Made by a program: the position numbers and the translations under genes. From Arcticimaribacter sp002477625 (GTDB taxonomy: Bacteria > Bacteroidota > Bacteroidia > Flavobacteriales > Flavobacteriaceae), in contig OX044358.1 of assembly GCA_943846665.1 (NCBI GenBank), positions 1,426,001 through 1,490,000 of the forward strand: a stretch of DNA of 64,000 nt, written 5' to 3'. The notes beneath the pieces were generated by a model. That model saw nothing but the letters and a program-made list of their open reading frames with translations. It was not told the origin of the DNA and ran no database searches. Positions 8,411-17,026 of the stretch are shown here, in pieces (the first letter of the stretch is position 1; every line of letters begins with the position of its first letter).

Positions 8411-10678
8411 ATGGCATTCGACATTGAGATGATTAAACAAGTATACGCACGACTAGAGACAAGCGTATCCAATGCACGTCAACTAACGGGAAAACCCCTT
8501 ACAGCTTCAGAGAAAATATTATATTCTCATTTATGGGGAGGTAAAACAGATCGCCCGTACACAAGAGGAACAGATTATGTAGATTTTGCTCCTGACCGTA
8601 TCGCTTGTCAAGACGCAACGGCCCAAATGGCTTTGTTGCAGTTTATGCAGGCTGGGAAAGCCAAAGTAGCGGTTCCAACAACCGTACATTGCGATCACTT
8701 AATTCAAGCTAAATCCGGAGCTACTGTCGATTTGAAATCGGCAAACAGCACTTCTGCAGAAGTATTTGATTTCTTAGAATCGGTTTCCAATAAATACGGA
8801 ATTGGTTTTTGGAAACCAGGTGCAGGAATTATTCACCAAGTAGTTTTAGAAAATTATGCATTCCCAGGAGGAATGATGATTGGAACGGATTCACATACGG
8901 TAAACGCAGGTGGATTGGGAATGCTCGCTATTGGTGTCGGGGGAGCTGACGCAGTAGATGTTATGGCTGATATGCCTTGGGAATTGAAATTCCCTAAATT
9001 AATTGGTGTAAAACTAACGGGAAAACTTAACGGTTGGACAGCACCTAAAGATGTTATCCTAAAGGTAGCCGGCATTCTTACAGTAAAAGGAGGAACCGGA
9101 GCAATTATAGAATATTTTGGAGATGGAGCTGAATCCATGTCTTGTACTGGTAAAGGAACCATTTGTAATATGGGAGCAGAAGTTGGTGCAACCACTTCTA
9201 CTTTTGGTTACGACGACTCTATGGAACGGTATTTACGTTCTACAGATCGTGATGATGTGGCTGATGCAGCAAATGCTGTTCGCGAACATTTAACAGCAGA
9301 TCCAGAAGTGTATGCCAATCCTGAACTCTATTTTGATCAAGTAATAGAATTGGATTTAAACACGCTTCGCCCGCACATCAACGGACCTTTTACTCCAGAT
9401 TTAGCTACTCCAGTATCAGAAATGAGTAAAGTTGCTAAAGCAAGCGATTGGCCTTTACAAGTAGAGTGGGGCTTGATCGGTTCTTGTACAAACTCTTCTT
9501 ATGAAGACCTAGCACGAGCAGCTTCAATTGCGAAACAAGCAGTTGAAAAAAAATTAGTTACCAAAGCAGAATTTGGAATTAATCCAGGTTCAGAGCAAGT
9601 GCGTTACACCGCAGAACGGGACGGATTATTAGTTCCTTTCAATGAGTTGAATGCAAAAATATTTACAAATGCTTGTGGACCCTGTATCGGTCAGTGGGCA
9701 CGTGAAGGTGCAGATAAGGAAGAGAAAAATTCGATTATTCATTCGTTTAACCGAAACTTTTCTAAACGTGCCGATGGGAATCCCAACACCCACGCCTTTG
9801 TAGCTTCTCCAGAAATGGTAGCTGCAGTTGCAATTTCTGGACGCTTAGACTTTGACCCAGTTAACGATACACTCATCAATCAAGATGGAGAAGAAGTTAA
9901 ATTGGATCCACCAACCGGAATGGAATTACCTCCATTAGGATTTGACGTAAAAGAAAATGGGTACTTAGCGCCACAAGAGGACGGTTCTACTGTAAATGTA
10001 GCCGTTAGTGAAACTTCAGAGCGTCTGCAATTACTTACCCCATTTGCTCCTTGGGATAATCAAAACCTTGTGGGTGCTAAATTATTAATTAAAGCCCTTG
10101 GAAAATGTACTACAGATCACATTTCAATGGCAGGTCCATGGTTGCGATTCCGTGGTCATTTAGATAATATTTCGAATAACTGTTTAATTGGTGCAGTTAA
10201 CGCCTTCAATGAAAAGACCAATTTTGTTAAAAATCAATTGACTGGTTCGTATGGCGGTGTTCCTGACGTTCAACGTCAATACAAAGCAGCCGGACTAGAA
10301 ACCGTAGTAGTTGGAGATCACAACTATGGCGAAGGCTCTTCTCGAGAACACGCCGCAATGGAACCTCGTTTCCTTGGGGTAAAAGTTGTGTTGGTTAAAT
10401 CCTTTGCACGTATTCATGAAACAAACCTGAAGAAACAGGGGATGTTAGGAATCACCTTTAATACAGAGTCAGACTACAACTTGATTCAAGAAGATGATAC
10501 CTTTAATTTTATAGATTTAAAAGACTTTGCTCCTGGAAAGCAAATCACAGTTGAGGTGGTTCATGCTGATGGTTCTAAAGACATTATCTTAGCGAACCAT
10601 ACATATAACGAGCAGCAGATTGAGTGGTTCAAAGAAGGTTCAGCCTTAAACCTAATCAAGAAGCAAAACGTTGCTTAA
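8411..10678 (+). CDS. acn: Aconitate hydratase (mitochondrial-type)
   Basis: The 755-residue enzyme interconverts citrate and isocitrate in the TCA cycle. The 4Fe-4S ligands are visible: Cys359 in G-S-C-T-N-S, and Cys422 and Cys425 in A-C-G-P-C-I-G-Q. The C-terminal swivel domain carries the G-E-G-S-S-R-E-H-A-A substrate motif. Length and order match the eukaryote-like aconitase found across Bacteroidota, not the longer IRP-like AcnA or AcnB. The start at ATG 8411 (M-A-F-D-I-E) is preferred over an in-frame TTG at 8378, because that TTG lies inside the -7 box. A strong terminator follows, so the gene is probably transcribed alone. Confidence 0.96.
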   Translation: MAFDIEMIKQVYARLETSVSNARQLTGKPLTASEKILYSHLWGGKTDRPYTRGTDYVDFAPDRIACQDATAQMALLQFMQAGKAKVAVPTTVHCDHLIQAKSGATVDLKSANSTSAEVFDFLESVSNKYGIGFWKPGAGIIHQVVLENYAFPGGMMIGTDSHTVNAGGLGMLAIGVGGADAVDVMADMPWELKFPKLIGVKLTGKLNGWTAPKDVILKVAGILTVKGGTGAIIEYFGDGAESMSCTGKGTICNMGAEVGATTSTFGYDDSMERYLRSTDRDDVADAANAVREHLTADPEVYANPELYFDQVIELDLNTLRPHINGPFTPDLATPVSEMSKVAKASDWPLQVEWGLIGSCTNSSYEDLARAASIAKQAVEKKLVTKAEFGINPGSEQVRYTAERDGLLVPFNELNAKIFTNACGPCIGQWAREGADKEEKNSIIHSFNRNFSKRADGNPNTHAFVASPEMVAAVAISGRLDFDPVNDTLINQDGEEVKLDPPTGMELPPLGFDVKENGYLAPQEDGSTVNVAVSETSERLQLLTPFAPWDNQNLVGAKLLIKALGKCTTDHISMAGPWLRFRGHLDNISNNCLIGAVNAFNEKTNFVKNQLTGSYGGVPDVQRQYKAAGLETVVVGDHNYGEGSSREHAAMEPRFLGVKVVLVKSFARIHETNLKKQGMLGITFNTESDYNLIQEDDTFNFIDLKDFAPGKQITVEVVHADGSKDIILANHTYNEQQIEWFKEGSALNLIKKQNVA

Positions 10679-10700
10679 TGTGTTTGAAACTTATTTTAAA

Positions 10701-10727
10701 AGGCCCGTTCATCGGGTCTTTTTTTTT
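10701..10727 (+). terminator. Intrinsic terminator of the aconitase gene
   Basis: AGGCCCG (10701-10707) pairs with CGGGTCT (10713-10719), one G-T pair included, around a five-base loop. A run of nine T follows (10719-10727). It begins 22 bases after the stop codon. Confidence 0.88.
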
Positions 10728-10848
10728 GTGTAAACAGGATTGGCATGAGTCATATCAGCTCCACTTCATTTAAAATCACCTTACTTTTAAGCCAATTCTA
10801 AATAAATTAAAGCCGTTTTCGAAGTCGTTGGTTGCCCTAAAAAAACAC

Positions 10849-11019
10849 TTACTCTTCTTTCTTTTTAGGATCTTTTCCTACCATGCGTTCAAAACGATCT
10901 GGAACATAGTTTTTATTAACATCTTCTTCACTACCCATGGTGGTACTTATAACACCGTAGACAATTACTCCGACAATAAGAACAACTATAGCGACTACAA
11001 CAATGATAATCTCATTCAT
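10849..11019 (-). CDS. Small single-pass membrane protein, unknown function
   Basis: A 56-residue protein starting at the ATG at 11019. Residues 3-24 form one very hydrophobic helix (Ile/Val-rich), followed by a charged tail with R-F-E-R-M-V-G-K-D and a K-K-K-E-E end. The frame stays open further upstream to 11091, but that part reads through AT-rich sequence with no conserved look, and the short start puts the membrane segment at the N terminus. I do not recognise the family. It lies 76 bases downstream of the interrupted rhodanese gene on the same strand. Confidence 0.6.
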   Translation of the reverse strand: MNEIIIVVVAIVVLIVGVIVYGVISTTMGSEEDVNKNYVPDRFERMVGKDPKKKEE

Positions 11020-11095
11020 AATAAAAATAGTTTGTAGGAAATTACAAATATATGTTAAGAATAAACGAATATTTGACAATAAAATCATCAAATCC

Positions 11096-11590
11096 CTATA
11101 TAATCACTCCTTTTTCTATCCATGAGGCAAATTTTTCGTCATATCCATGAATACTATCGGTTTTTCCGCGAGCATTTTCAACAAGATTCCCTTGGTTGAC
11201 CCAGTCAAAAATCCCACCATAGAGGTTAAAGACCTTTTCGAAATTTAAGCGGACTAGTTTTTTCACAAGTTTTTCACTTCGATAGCCAACACTACATTAC
11301 ACAACTACCGTTTGCTCTGGGTTGATTTTTTTTAAGAATTTTAAATCCCAGTCTTTTTCTCCTACCCAAACAGCATGTTCAATTCGACTGACATCATATT
11401 CTGCTTTTGTACGGGTATCCAAAAGAATGATGTTTGGTATGGTTTGAAGTTCTTTTACACGAAGAACTGGAACATGATCCGAGATTAAACCATCGACCAT
11501 AGCCTCAAAGGCTGATTCTTGGGCTGAAGTTGACAGTATATAAAGCAGTAGGGGACTTAAAAAAAAGACTTTCAGTTGAAGTAGGTTCAT
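11096..11590 (-). pseudogene. Secreted rhodanese-like protein broken by a stop codon
   Basis: Translation from 11590 gives a signal peptide (about residues 1-23) and the first half of a rhodanese domain (L-L-D-T-R-T-K-A-E-Y, then I-x-H-A-V-W-V-G). At codon 98 (11297-11299) there is a TAA. The same frame then continues without another stop for 66 codons: C-S-V-G-Y-R-S-E-K, the normal rhodanese active-site loop, then N-L-Y-G-G-I-F-D-W-V-N and a natural stop at 11096-11098. In relatives the residue before the catalytic cysteine is commonly Tyr (TAT/TAC), so one base change explains the stop. As written, the product is truncated before the catalytic cysteine and should be inactive. The upstream DinB-like gene ends one base before its start codon, so the two share a transcript. 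Confidence 0.85.
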
Positions 11591-11591
11591 T

Positions 11592-12131
11592 TTACTTTTT
11601 TGTTTTTACAATTGCATCCATTTGTTTCTTGTGATGTTGCACATGATAAACAGTAAAATACAAAATTTCTCTGAAGGTCAACTTTCCCATTAATGGGTGC
11701 GGAATGACATAAAGATCTAAATCATCTTCGCTCCATTTATGCACCAATTGCATCAATCGATTGATGAGTTTATTGAATTGAATTGTTTGCTGCTGTTTTG
11801 CTTCTCTACCGATTTGCTTGGGAGTAAATCGCTTTGGAGCTACCGCAGCTCTTCCGTCCAAAGCCTTTAGGTAGCGTGCTACTAATTCTTCATAGGATCG
11901 TGAGGGACGATTGGTTAATCCAAATTGATAACGTAACAAAAACTTGGGAAGCCGCATTGCAAGAATGATTGGTTTTAAAGATAGTATGATGTGTTGTTGT
12001 AATTGCCCAGCAGACCATTTATCAGCGGAATTATCTTCAAATACCTCAAGGGGGAGTCGATCAATTAAGGCATCGAATTCTTGATGATGCTTACTTAGCT
12101 CTTCGTTTATTTTTGATTTATTCCAACTCAT
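11592..12131 (-). CDS. DinB-fold protein
   Basis: The 179-residue protein looks like a DinB/YfiT four-helix bundle: an N-terminal helix, D-K-W-S-A-G-Q-L-Q-Q-H47 in helix 2, and F-T-V-Y-H163-V-Q-H-H near the C terminus. H47, H163 and H166 or H167 would form the usual three-histidine metal site. Family members include thiol-dependent transferases and proteins of unknown role; the substrate here is unknown. It lies 21 bases downstream of the Smr gene and directly precedes the interrupted rhodanese, so Smr, DinB-like and rhodanese genes probably form one minus-strand unit. Confidence 0.78.
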   Translation of the reverse strand: MSWNKSKINEELSKHHQEFDALIDRLPLEVFEDNSADKWSAGQLQQHIILSLKPIILAMRLPKFLLRYQFGLTNRPSRSYEELVARYLKALDGRAAVAPKRFTPKQIGREAKQQQTIQFNKLINRLMQLVHKWSEDDLDLYVIPHPLMGKLTFREILYFTVYHVQHHKKQMDAIVKTKK

Positions 12132-12152
12132 CAGCTATTTTTTTAATTCGAT

Positions 12153-12404
12153 TTAAAGTAGAACATATTCTACAATGATTTGCCCCATGTTCCAAGAGGG
12201 AATAAAATAAGTGAATTCAGTTCCTTCTAGACACTCCTTAAAAATCCGATCTTGGAGTACGGTCGAATTCCCCGTAATAATAGTCAACGAAAAGTTATTG
12301 TGTACAGCGCAATCTTTTATTGTTTTATGCACCAATTCAAGTGCTTGTTTATGTCGAATTCCGTGAAGATCGATGCTGTGTATTTTATCTTTGTTTGTTT
12401 TCAT
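12153..12404 (-). CDS. Small Smr-domain protein
   Basis: An 83-residue protein starting with M-K-T-N-K-D-K. It carries the Smr signature I-D-L-H-G near residues 10-14 and the I-I-T-G-N segment that corresponds to the T-G-x-G loop, followed by a C-terminal strand. Smr domains, known from MutS2 C termini, bind or nick nucleic acid. The second glycine-rich motif is degenerate here (T-G-N-S-T), so activity is uncertain. The frame is open up to 12461, but that upstream part overlaps a hairpin followed by a T run, so the ATG at 12404 is chosen. Confidence 0.72.
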   Translation of the reverse strand: MKTNKDKIHSIDLHGIRHKQALELVHKTIKDCAVHNNFSLTIITGNSTVLQDRIFKECLEGTEFTYFIPSWNMGQIIVEYVLL

Positions 12405-12420
12405 CCAGGCGTAAAGATAT

Positions 12421-12458
12421 AAAACAAAAACTCCCCAACACCAGTAAGGATTGAGGAG
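12421..12458 (-). terminator. Minus-strand terminator between the sulfate operon and the Smr gene
   Basis: On the minus strand, CTCCTCAA (plus 12458-12451) pairs with TTGGGGAG (plus 12438-12431) through eight pairs, one of them G-T. The loop is 12 bases and TTTTTGTTTT follows. It lies about 160 bases beyond the last gene of the sulfate operon and just before the Smr start, so it probably ends the operon. A leader attenuator for the Smr gene is an alternative. Confidence 0.65.
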
Positions 12459-12619
12459 CAATTAATCAAAATTATTAACTAATACATGAAAACTATAAAG
12501 TAAATTTATAAAGTTACAAACGAAACTTTTGTTAAGGGCGTGGTAATGTTTTCTAAAAAATCTGTTAAAATTAGTATTACAAATTCACGAAAAGATTCCA
12601 AAAGAAAACAAAATTTCTT

Positions 12620-13633
12620 CTATTCAAAACCCTGAATCCCCTGAACCGTAGTGTATTTCATTGTAAAACGTTTGTCGGGATGTATGATTTTATAAGCCGT
12701 TTGAACTGCAAGTGTAGCTTCGTGAAAACCACATAAAATGAGTTTTAATTTCCCAGGATAGGTATTTACATCACCAATTGCAAAAACTCCAGGGAGGTTT
12801 GTTTGATAATCCAAGCTGTTGTCTACTACTATTGCATTCTTTTCAATTTCTAGCCCCCAATCGCCAATGGGGCCTAGTTTTGGAGATAAACCAAAAAGGG
12901 GTAACCAATAGTCAACATCAACTTTAATGTTGTCTTGGTCTTTTTGTTTCAATTCTATTTGCTCCAACTTATCTGTTCCATGTAAGTCAACGACTTCAGC
13001 GTGCGTATACAAATCTATTTTTCCTTGCGCTTGTAAAGCATATACTTTTTCAACCGAATCTTTATGGCCTCTGAACATATCCGTTCTGTGAACCAACCCT
13101 ACAGGGATATCATGGTTTTCTGCAAAATAAATTGCCCAGTCCAGTGCGGAATCTCCCCCGCCTGAGACGAATAGTTTTTTCCCTAAAAAGGCTTCGGGTT
13201 CTCGAACCATATATTCCACACCCTTTTTTTCAAACTGAGCTAGTGTTTCTATTTTCGGTTTTCTAGGCTCAAAACTCCCCAATCCACCGGCAATCATTAC
13301 TGTTGGCGCTTGATGTTGTGTACCTTCGCTTGTGGTAACAACAAAGCTTCCATCTTTTTGCTTTTCAATAGTTTCTGCACGTTCACCAAGTGTAAACCCA
13401 GGATTGAAAGGCGCTGCCTGTTTCATTAAATTATCTACCAGTTCCCCCGCTAAAATTGATGGAAAACCTGGAATATCGTAGATGGGCTTTTTTGGATAAA
13501 TTTCGCTTAGTTGCCCTCCAGCTTGCGGAATAGCATCGATTAGGTGACACCTCAGCTTCATGAGGCCAGCCTCAAATACGGTAAAGAGTCCTACGGGACC
13601 AGCTCCAATGATGATTATATCAGTTTGTATCAT
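12620..13633 (-). CDS. Ferredoxin-NADP reductase, thioredoxin-reductase-like type
   Basis: The 337-residue flavoprotein has two nucleotide-binding motifs: G10-x-G-x-x-G15 for FAD and S-G-G-G-D-S-A near residue 157 for NADPH. It ends with the FAD motif A-I-G-D-V-N. The P-Q-A-G-G-Q-L motif and the lack of the thioredoxin-reductase CxxC fit the YumC-like ferredoxin-NADP reductases. As the last gene of the sulfate operon, overlapping the siroheme gene by 14 bases, it most likely supplies reduced ferredoxin to the sulfite reductase encoded upstream. That role is inferred from position. No ferredoxin gene is present in the cluster. Confidence 0.88.
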   Translation of the reverse strand: MIQTDIIIIGAGPVGLFTVFEAGLMKLRCHLIDAIPQAGGQLSEIYPKKPIYDIPGFPSILAGELVDNLMKQAAPFNPGFTLGERAETIEKQKDGSFVVTTSEGTQHQAPTVMIAGGLGSFEPRKPKIETLAQFEKKGVEYMVREPEAFLGKKLFVSGGGDSALDWAIYFAENHDIPVGLVHRTDMFRGHKDSVEKVYALQAQGKIDLYTHAEVVDLHGTDKLEQIELKQKDQDNIKVDVDYWLPLFGLSPKLGPIGDWGLEIEKNAIVVDNSLDYQTNLPGVFAIGDVNTYPGKLKLILCGFHEATLAVQTAYKIIHPDKRFTMKYTTVQGIQGFE

Positions 13634-14213
13634 TTCTTTCTAAAATAGATTTAGTCATTTTATTCATTTCATTTACTTTAAATTCAAAATCCCCATCTAA
13701 AGTTTTTCTATAGTTCTGTAAGCTGTCAAGCAAATCATTGATTTCCTCGGGTAACAATTCTTCTAAAAATTGTCGGATTCTTTTGGCTAAGGTGGGCGAC
13801 TTTCCATTGGTTGAAATGCCTATTTTCAAATTCCCTTTAGTAACGATTCCTCCCATATAGAAGTCACAAAGGTCGGGAGTATCAGCTACATTAACTAATA
13901 TTCTCTTTTTTTTACAAAAATAATGTATTTTTTGATTGACTACTGGGTCATCGGTCGTTGCAATTACAATGTGTTTACCACGCAAGAAATAGGAGTTAAA
14001 CCCCCGATGGATCAGATGAATATTGACTTTGTTTGCCACAAAATTTAGGGTGGCTTCTCGATAAAAAGGAGCAACCATTGTGATTTGCGCATTGGGGCTA
14101 GATTTCAGTAGAAATTCTAATTTTTCAAGGGCAACATGCCCACCGCCAACAATCAAAAACTGTAAGCTTTCTGTTTTGAGAAATATAGGATACAGCTGAT
14201 TCATTGATAACAT
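13620..14213 (-). CDS. Precorrin-2 dehydrogenase / sirohydrochlorin ferrochelatase (MET8/CysG N-terminal type)
   Basis: The 197-residue protein turns precorrin-2 into siroheme: NAD-dependent oxidation to sirohydrochlorin, then iron insertion. The N terminus has the NAD site V-G-G-G-H-V-A-L-E-K. Then come A-T-T-D-D-P-V-V-N and the conserved V-N-V-A-D-T-P-D-L-C-D-F loop, with S-T-N-G-K-S-P-T-L-A-K-R-I-R in the second half. In enterobacteria this unit is fused to CobA as CysG; here it is separate and overlaps cobA by 13 bases. A second in-frame ATG at 14204 (M-N-Q-L-Y) is an equally good start. Confidence 0.92.
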   Translation of the reverse strand: MLSMNQLYPIFLKTESLQFLIVGGGHVALEKLEFLLKSSPNAQITMVAPFYREATLNFVANKVNIHLIHRGFNSYFLRGKHIVIATTDDPVVNQKIHYFCKKKRILVNVADTPDLCDFYMGGIVTKGNLKIGISTNGKSPTLAKRIRQFLEELLPEEINDLLDSLQNYRKTLDGDFEFKVNEMNKMTKSILERNDTN

Positions 14214-14965
14214 AAGGTGCTTTTTAAGTTTTTATACTGCGTTATTTGATCCAGAACCGCAGGTCCAAAAATAATATTCGCAGGATTTGAAATAGAATGT
14301 GTTACAACTTCTTGTTCAATAGTTCCTAAAGTGCCCAACACTACTTTTTCGGCCGTAGTTGTTCCGTTTTGGATTATAGCAACCGGATAATCTTCAGGTT
14401 TGTGTCGCCCAAAAGCTCTAATAATTTCCTTCAGGAAACGCATCCCCATCAGCACCACTATGGTAGCACTCGATTGGGCAGCTAAGGGAATGTCTGATGA
14501 TATTTTTCCATCATGGGTATGCCCAGTAGTTACCCATAAACTTTCTGAGATCGATCGTTTTGTCAATGGTATTTGATGCTGAGCAGCAATTCCTGAGAAA
14601 GAAGATATTCCTGGAATAATTGACGTTTCAATGTCAAATAAAGCGGCATATGAAAGTTCTTCACAGGCTCGACCAAAAAGCAACGGATCACCCCCTTTAA
14701 GACGAACAACTTTTTTGTTTTGTGCGGCAAAATTCACCAATAATTGGTTGATTTCCTCTTGGGTTTTTTGAGCAAAACCTCTACGTTTCCCTACAAATAT
14801 TTTCTTAGCTACCGGATTGTGATCTAGAAGCAGGGGATTAATCAAAGCATCGTATAGAATTACCTCTGCGTTTTGAATTGCTTTGAGCCCTTTTAGGGTA
14901 ATCAATTCTGGATCCCCAGGACCGGCTCCAACCAGACAAATACTACCCTTATTCAACTGTTGCAT
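14201..14965 (-). CDS. cobA: Uroporphyrinogen-III C-methyltransferase
   Basis: The 254-residue SAM-dependent methylase converts uroporphyrinogen III to precorrin-2, the first step towards siroheme. The family motifs are clear: V-G-A-G-P-G-D-P-E-L-I-T near the start, Y-D-A-L-I, V-R-L-K-G-G-D-P-L-L-F-G-R (the SAM-binding loop), and G-I-S-S-F-S-G. Its start overlaps the end of the sulfite reductase gene by 17 bases and its end overlaps the next gene by 13, so the group is translationally coupled. This is the cofactor supply for the reductase just upstream. Confidence 0.95.
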   Translation of the reverse strand: MQQLNKGSICLVGAGPGDPELITLKGLKAIQNAEVILYDALINPLLLDHNPVAKKIFVGKRRGFAQKTQEEINQLLVNFAAQNKKVVRLKGGDPLLFGRACEELSYAALFDIETSIIPGISSFSGIAAQHQIPLTKRSISESLWVTTGHTHDGKISSDIPLAAQSSATIVVLMGMRFLKEIIRAFGRHKPEDYPVAIIQNGTTTAEKVVLGTLGTIEQEVVTHSISNPANIIFGPAVLDQITQYKNLKSTLCYQ

Positions 14966-17024
14966 TTCTTGTGTTTTTGATCCATTGAATGGTTTTCTTA
15001 GTTTCTTCTAAAAAAGTATTGGCGAAAGCTTCATCCGATTGGGTGTTTCTAAAATCTGCTATTCCTTCTGTAAAAGAACGGGATTGTTCTGTTTTGAAGG
15101 CAGGGAAATTGGTGTCAAAGCTTGCTATAATAGAGGCATGACTATTGGTTTTGGCATCGACCGAAGTCAACAAAGCCTTTGCAGCTCGAATGCGCCCATT
15201 ATATGCATGATAGCATGCGTCTCCAAACCGTTTTTCTGCCAAAGCTTCATTGGCCCATCCTAAGGCTTCTTCTGCTTCAAAAATCAAGGTTTGAATCAAG
15301 TCGATGGTAACTCCAGCACACTCACCTATACCAATTGCTTTCTCATACTTTTCCTTTGCTCCAAAATCAATAAAATCTTCGGCTGCTAAGTGTTCAACAG
15401 CACTGTAATGTTTTAAGTTTTGATAAAAGTAGTCCTTGGTTTTTCGGTCATAATAGGCAAAGAAATCCTCCTCTTCTGCTCGATTGAATTCAAAATCGGT
15501 CAAAATCCAGCGCAAAACATCGGGTGTTCTTTTTGCAGGGACCTTGAGCAGTTTATCAGCGAATCGCCCTGTTCCATTTCCAAGAACTCCGCCTCCCAAA
15601 AGGATTTGTGTAGCGGGAGCAATCAACCCATTTGACTTTAGAGTCATCCCTTGGAAGCCAATATGGGCTAGGGTATGTTGTCCGCAGGCATTCATACAAC
15701 CGCTGATTTTTATTTGAATCTCGTGGGTGTTGATAAGCGAATAAAATTCGGTTTCTATTACTTTTTGTAATTCATCAGCTAAGCCCATGCTACTAGCTAT
15801 TCCAAGATTACAGGTGTCGGTTCCAGGACAGCTAACGATATCGTTTATCTTATGAAATCCGATACGGTGGAGGTCTAGTTGTTCCAAGGCATCATACAGA
15901 GCCGGAAGATGTTCTTCTTTCACATCGCGGAGAAGGATGCTTTGACCTATCGAAAAACGATTGTCATCGCGTGTAAACTGCTCGATCAAGTCGGCTAATA
16001 AACGCGCTATGTCCGAAGCAATATCTCCTGTTTTTATCGGCAGCCCAACAGCTACATAACCGGTTTGTTTTTGAGTAAAAGTGTTGGCTTTTTTCCAAGC
16101 TTCAAAGGCAGGACTAGTATTTATTGAAATTGCACCAACAAACTTCGCTTCCTTTAAGGTGCGGTTTTTAGGTTCAATAGCATATACTTGATGATTCACA
16201 ACCTTCATTTCTTGTTCCAGTAAAAGCTTAAACGCATCAAGACCAATTTCTTTGATTAAAAACTTGAGCCGTGCTTTATTCCTTTTGTTACGTTCTCCGT
16301 GGCGATCAAAAACACGAATTACCGCCTCACTGTAGGGGATGATTTTATCAGCAGCCAGAAAGCTAAAGACTTCTTGCGCATCCATGGGTTGTGATCCAAT
16401 TCCACCACCTAAAAGAACACGAAAACCACGAACTCCCTTCTCAATCCTTGGAATAAAGCCTAAATCGTGAATAAACGTCAAAGCATCGTCGACTATAGAG
16501 CTTGAAAAAGCGACTTTGAATTTTCGACCCATTTCTTGACAGATTGGGTTGCGGAGGAAGTATTCGAAAAAGGCTTGGGCATAGGGAGTAACATCAAAGG
16601 CTTCGTTTGGATCGACCCCTGCCATAACAGAGGCTGTAACATTTCGAACGGTATTTCCGCATGCCTCTCTTAGGGTAATTTCATCTTTTTCTAAGGTAGC
16701 CCATAACTCAGGAGTTCGATCCAATAAAACATAGTGTATTTGAATATCCTGACGTGTAGTTATGTGTAAATTACTACTGGCATACTCATCCGAAACATCA
16801 GCGATTCTGCGGAGTTGTTTTGCTGTAAACTTTCCCATAGGGAGTTTGATGCGTATCATTTGAACGCCTTGTTGACGTTGTCCATACACTCCTCGGGCTA
16901 GGCGTAAACTTCGAAATTTTTCTTCGTCAATCTGATTGTTTTTAAATTCAAAAATCTTCTTTTCTAAATCAAGAATATCTTTTTCTACAATCGGGTTTTC
17001 TAATTCTGTTCTAAAACTTTCCAT
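14949..17024 (-). CDS. Siroheme/4Fe-4S sulfite reductase with C-terminal HEPN-like domain
   Basis: The 691-residue protein has the two-repeat layout of siroheme sulfite/nitrite reductases: ferredoxin-like domains at about 50-120 and 320-385, and the coupled cofactor site C399-x5-C405 with C443-x3-C447. It reduces sulfite to sulfide (or nitrite to ammonia). Neighbours in the cys operon point to sulfite. After the catalytic part ends near 540 there is an extra helical region (about 560-690) with Y-H-A-Y-N-G-R-I-R-A-A-K-A-L-L, which resembles a HEPN domain. The R-x4-6-H RNase motif of toxic HEPN proteins is not there. It starts three bases after cysN ends. Probably ferredoxin-dependent, because no CysJ-like flavoprotein is nearby. 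Confidence 0.92.
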   Translation of the reverse strand: MESFRTELENPIVEKDILDLEKKIFEFKNNQIDEEKFRSLRLARGVYGQRQQGVQMIRIKLPMGKFTAKQLRRIADVSDEYASSNLHITTRQDIQIHYVLLDRTPELWATLEKDEITLREACGNTVRNVTASVMAGVDPNEAFDVTPYAQAFFEYFLRNPICQEMGRKFKVAFSSSIVDDALTFIHDLGFIPRIEKGVRGFRVLLGGGIGSQPMDAQEVFSFLAADKIIPYSEAVIRVFDRHGERNKRNKARLKFLIKEIGLDAFKLLLEQEMKVVNHQVYAIEPKNRTLKEAKFVGAISINTSPAFEAWKKANTFTQKQTGYVAVGLPIKTGDIASDIARLLADLIEQFTRDDNRFSIGQSILLRDVKEEHLPALYDALEQLDLHRIGFHKINDIVSCPGTDTCNLGIASSMGLADELQKVIETEFYSLINTHEIQIKISGCMNACGQHTLAHIGFQGMTLKSNGLIAPATQILLGGGVLGNGTGRFADKLLKVPAKRTPDVLRWILTDFEFNRAEEEDFFAYYDRKTKDYFYQNLKHYSAVEHLAAEDFIDFGAKEKYEKAIGIGECAGVTIDLIQTLIFEAEEALGWANEALAEKRFGDACYHAYNGRIRAAKALLTSVDAKTNSHASIIASFDTNFPAFKTEQSRSFTEGIADFRNTQSDEAFANTFLEETKKTIQWIKNTRNATVE

Positions 17025-17026
17025 TC

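Noticed and set aside
8854..9195. Proline-rich minus-strand ORF inside the aconitase gene
   Set aside because: It mirrors the Gly-rich codons of aconitase and shows no independent features.
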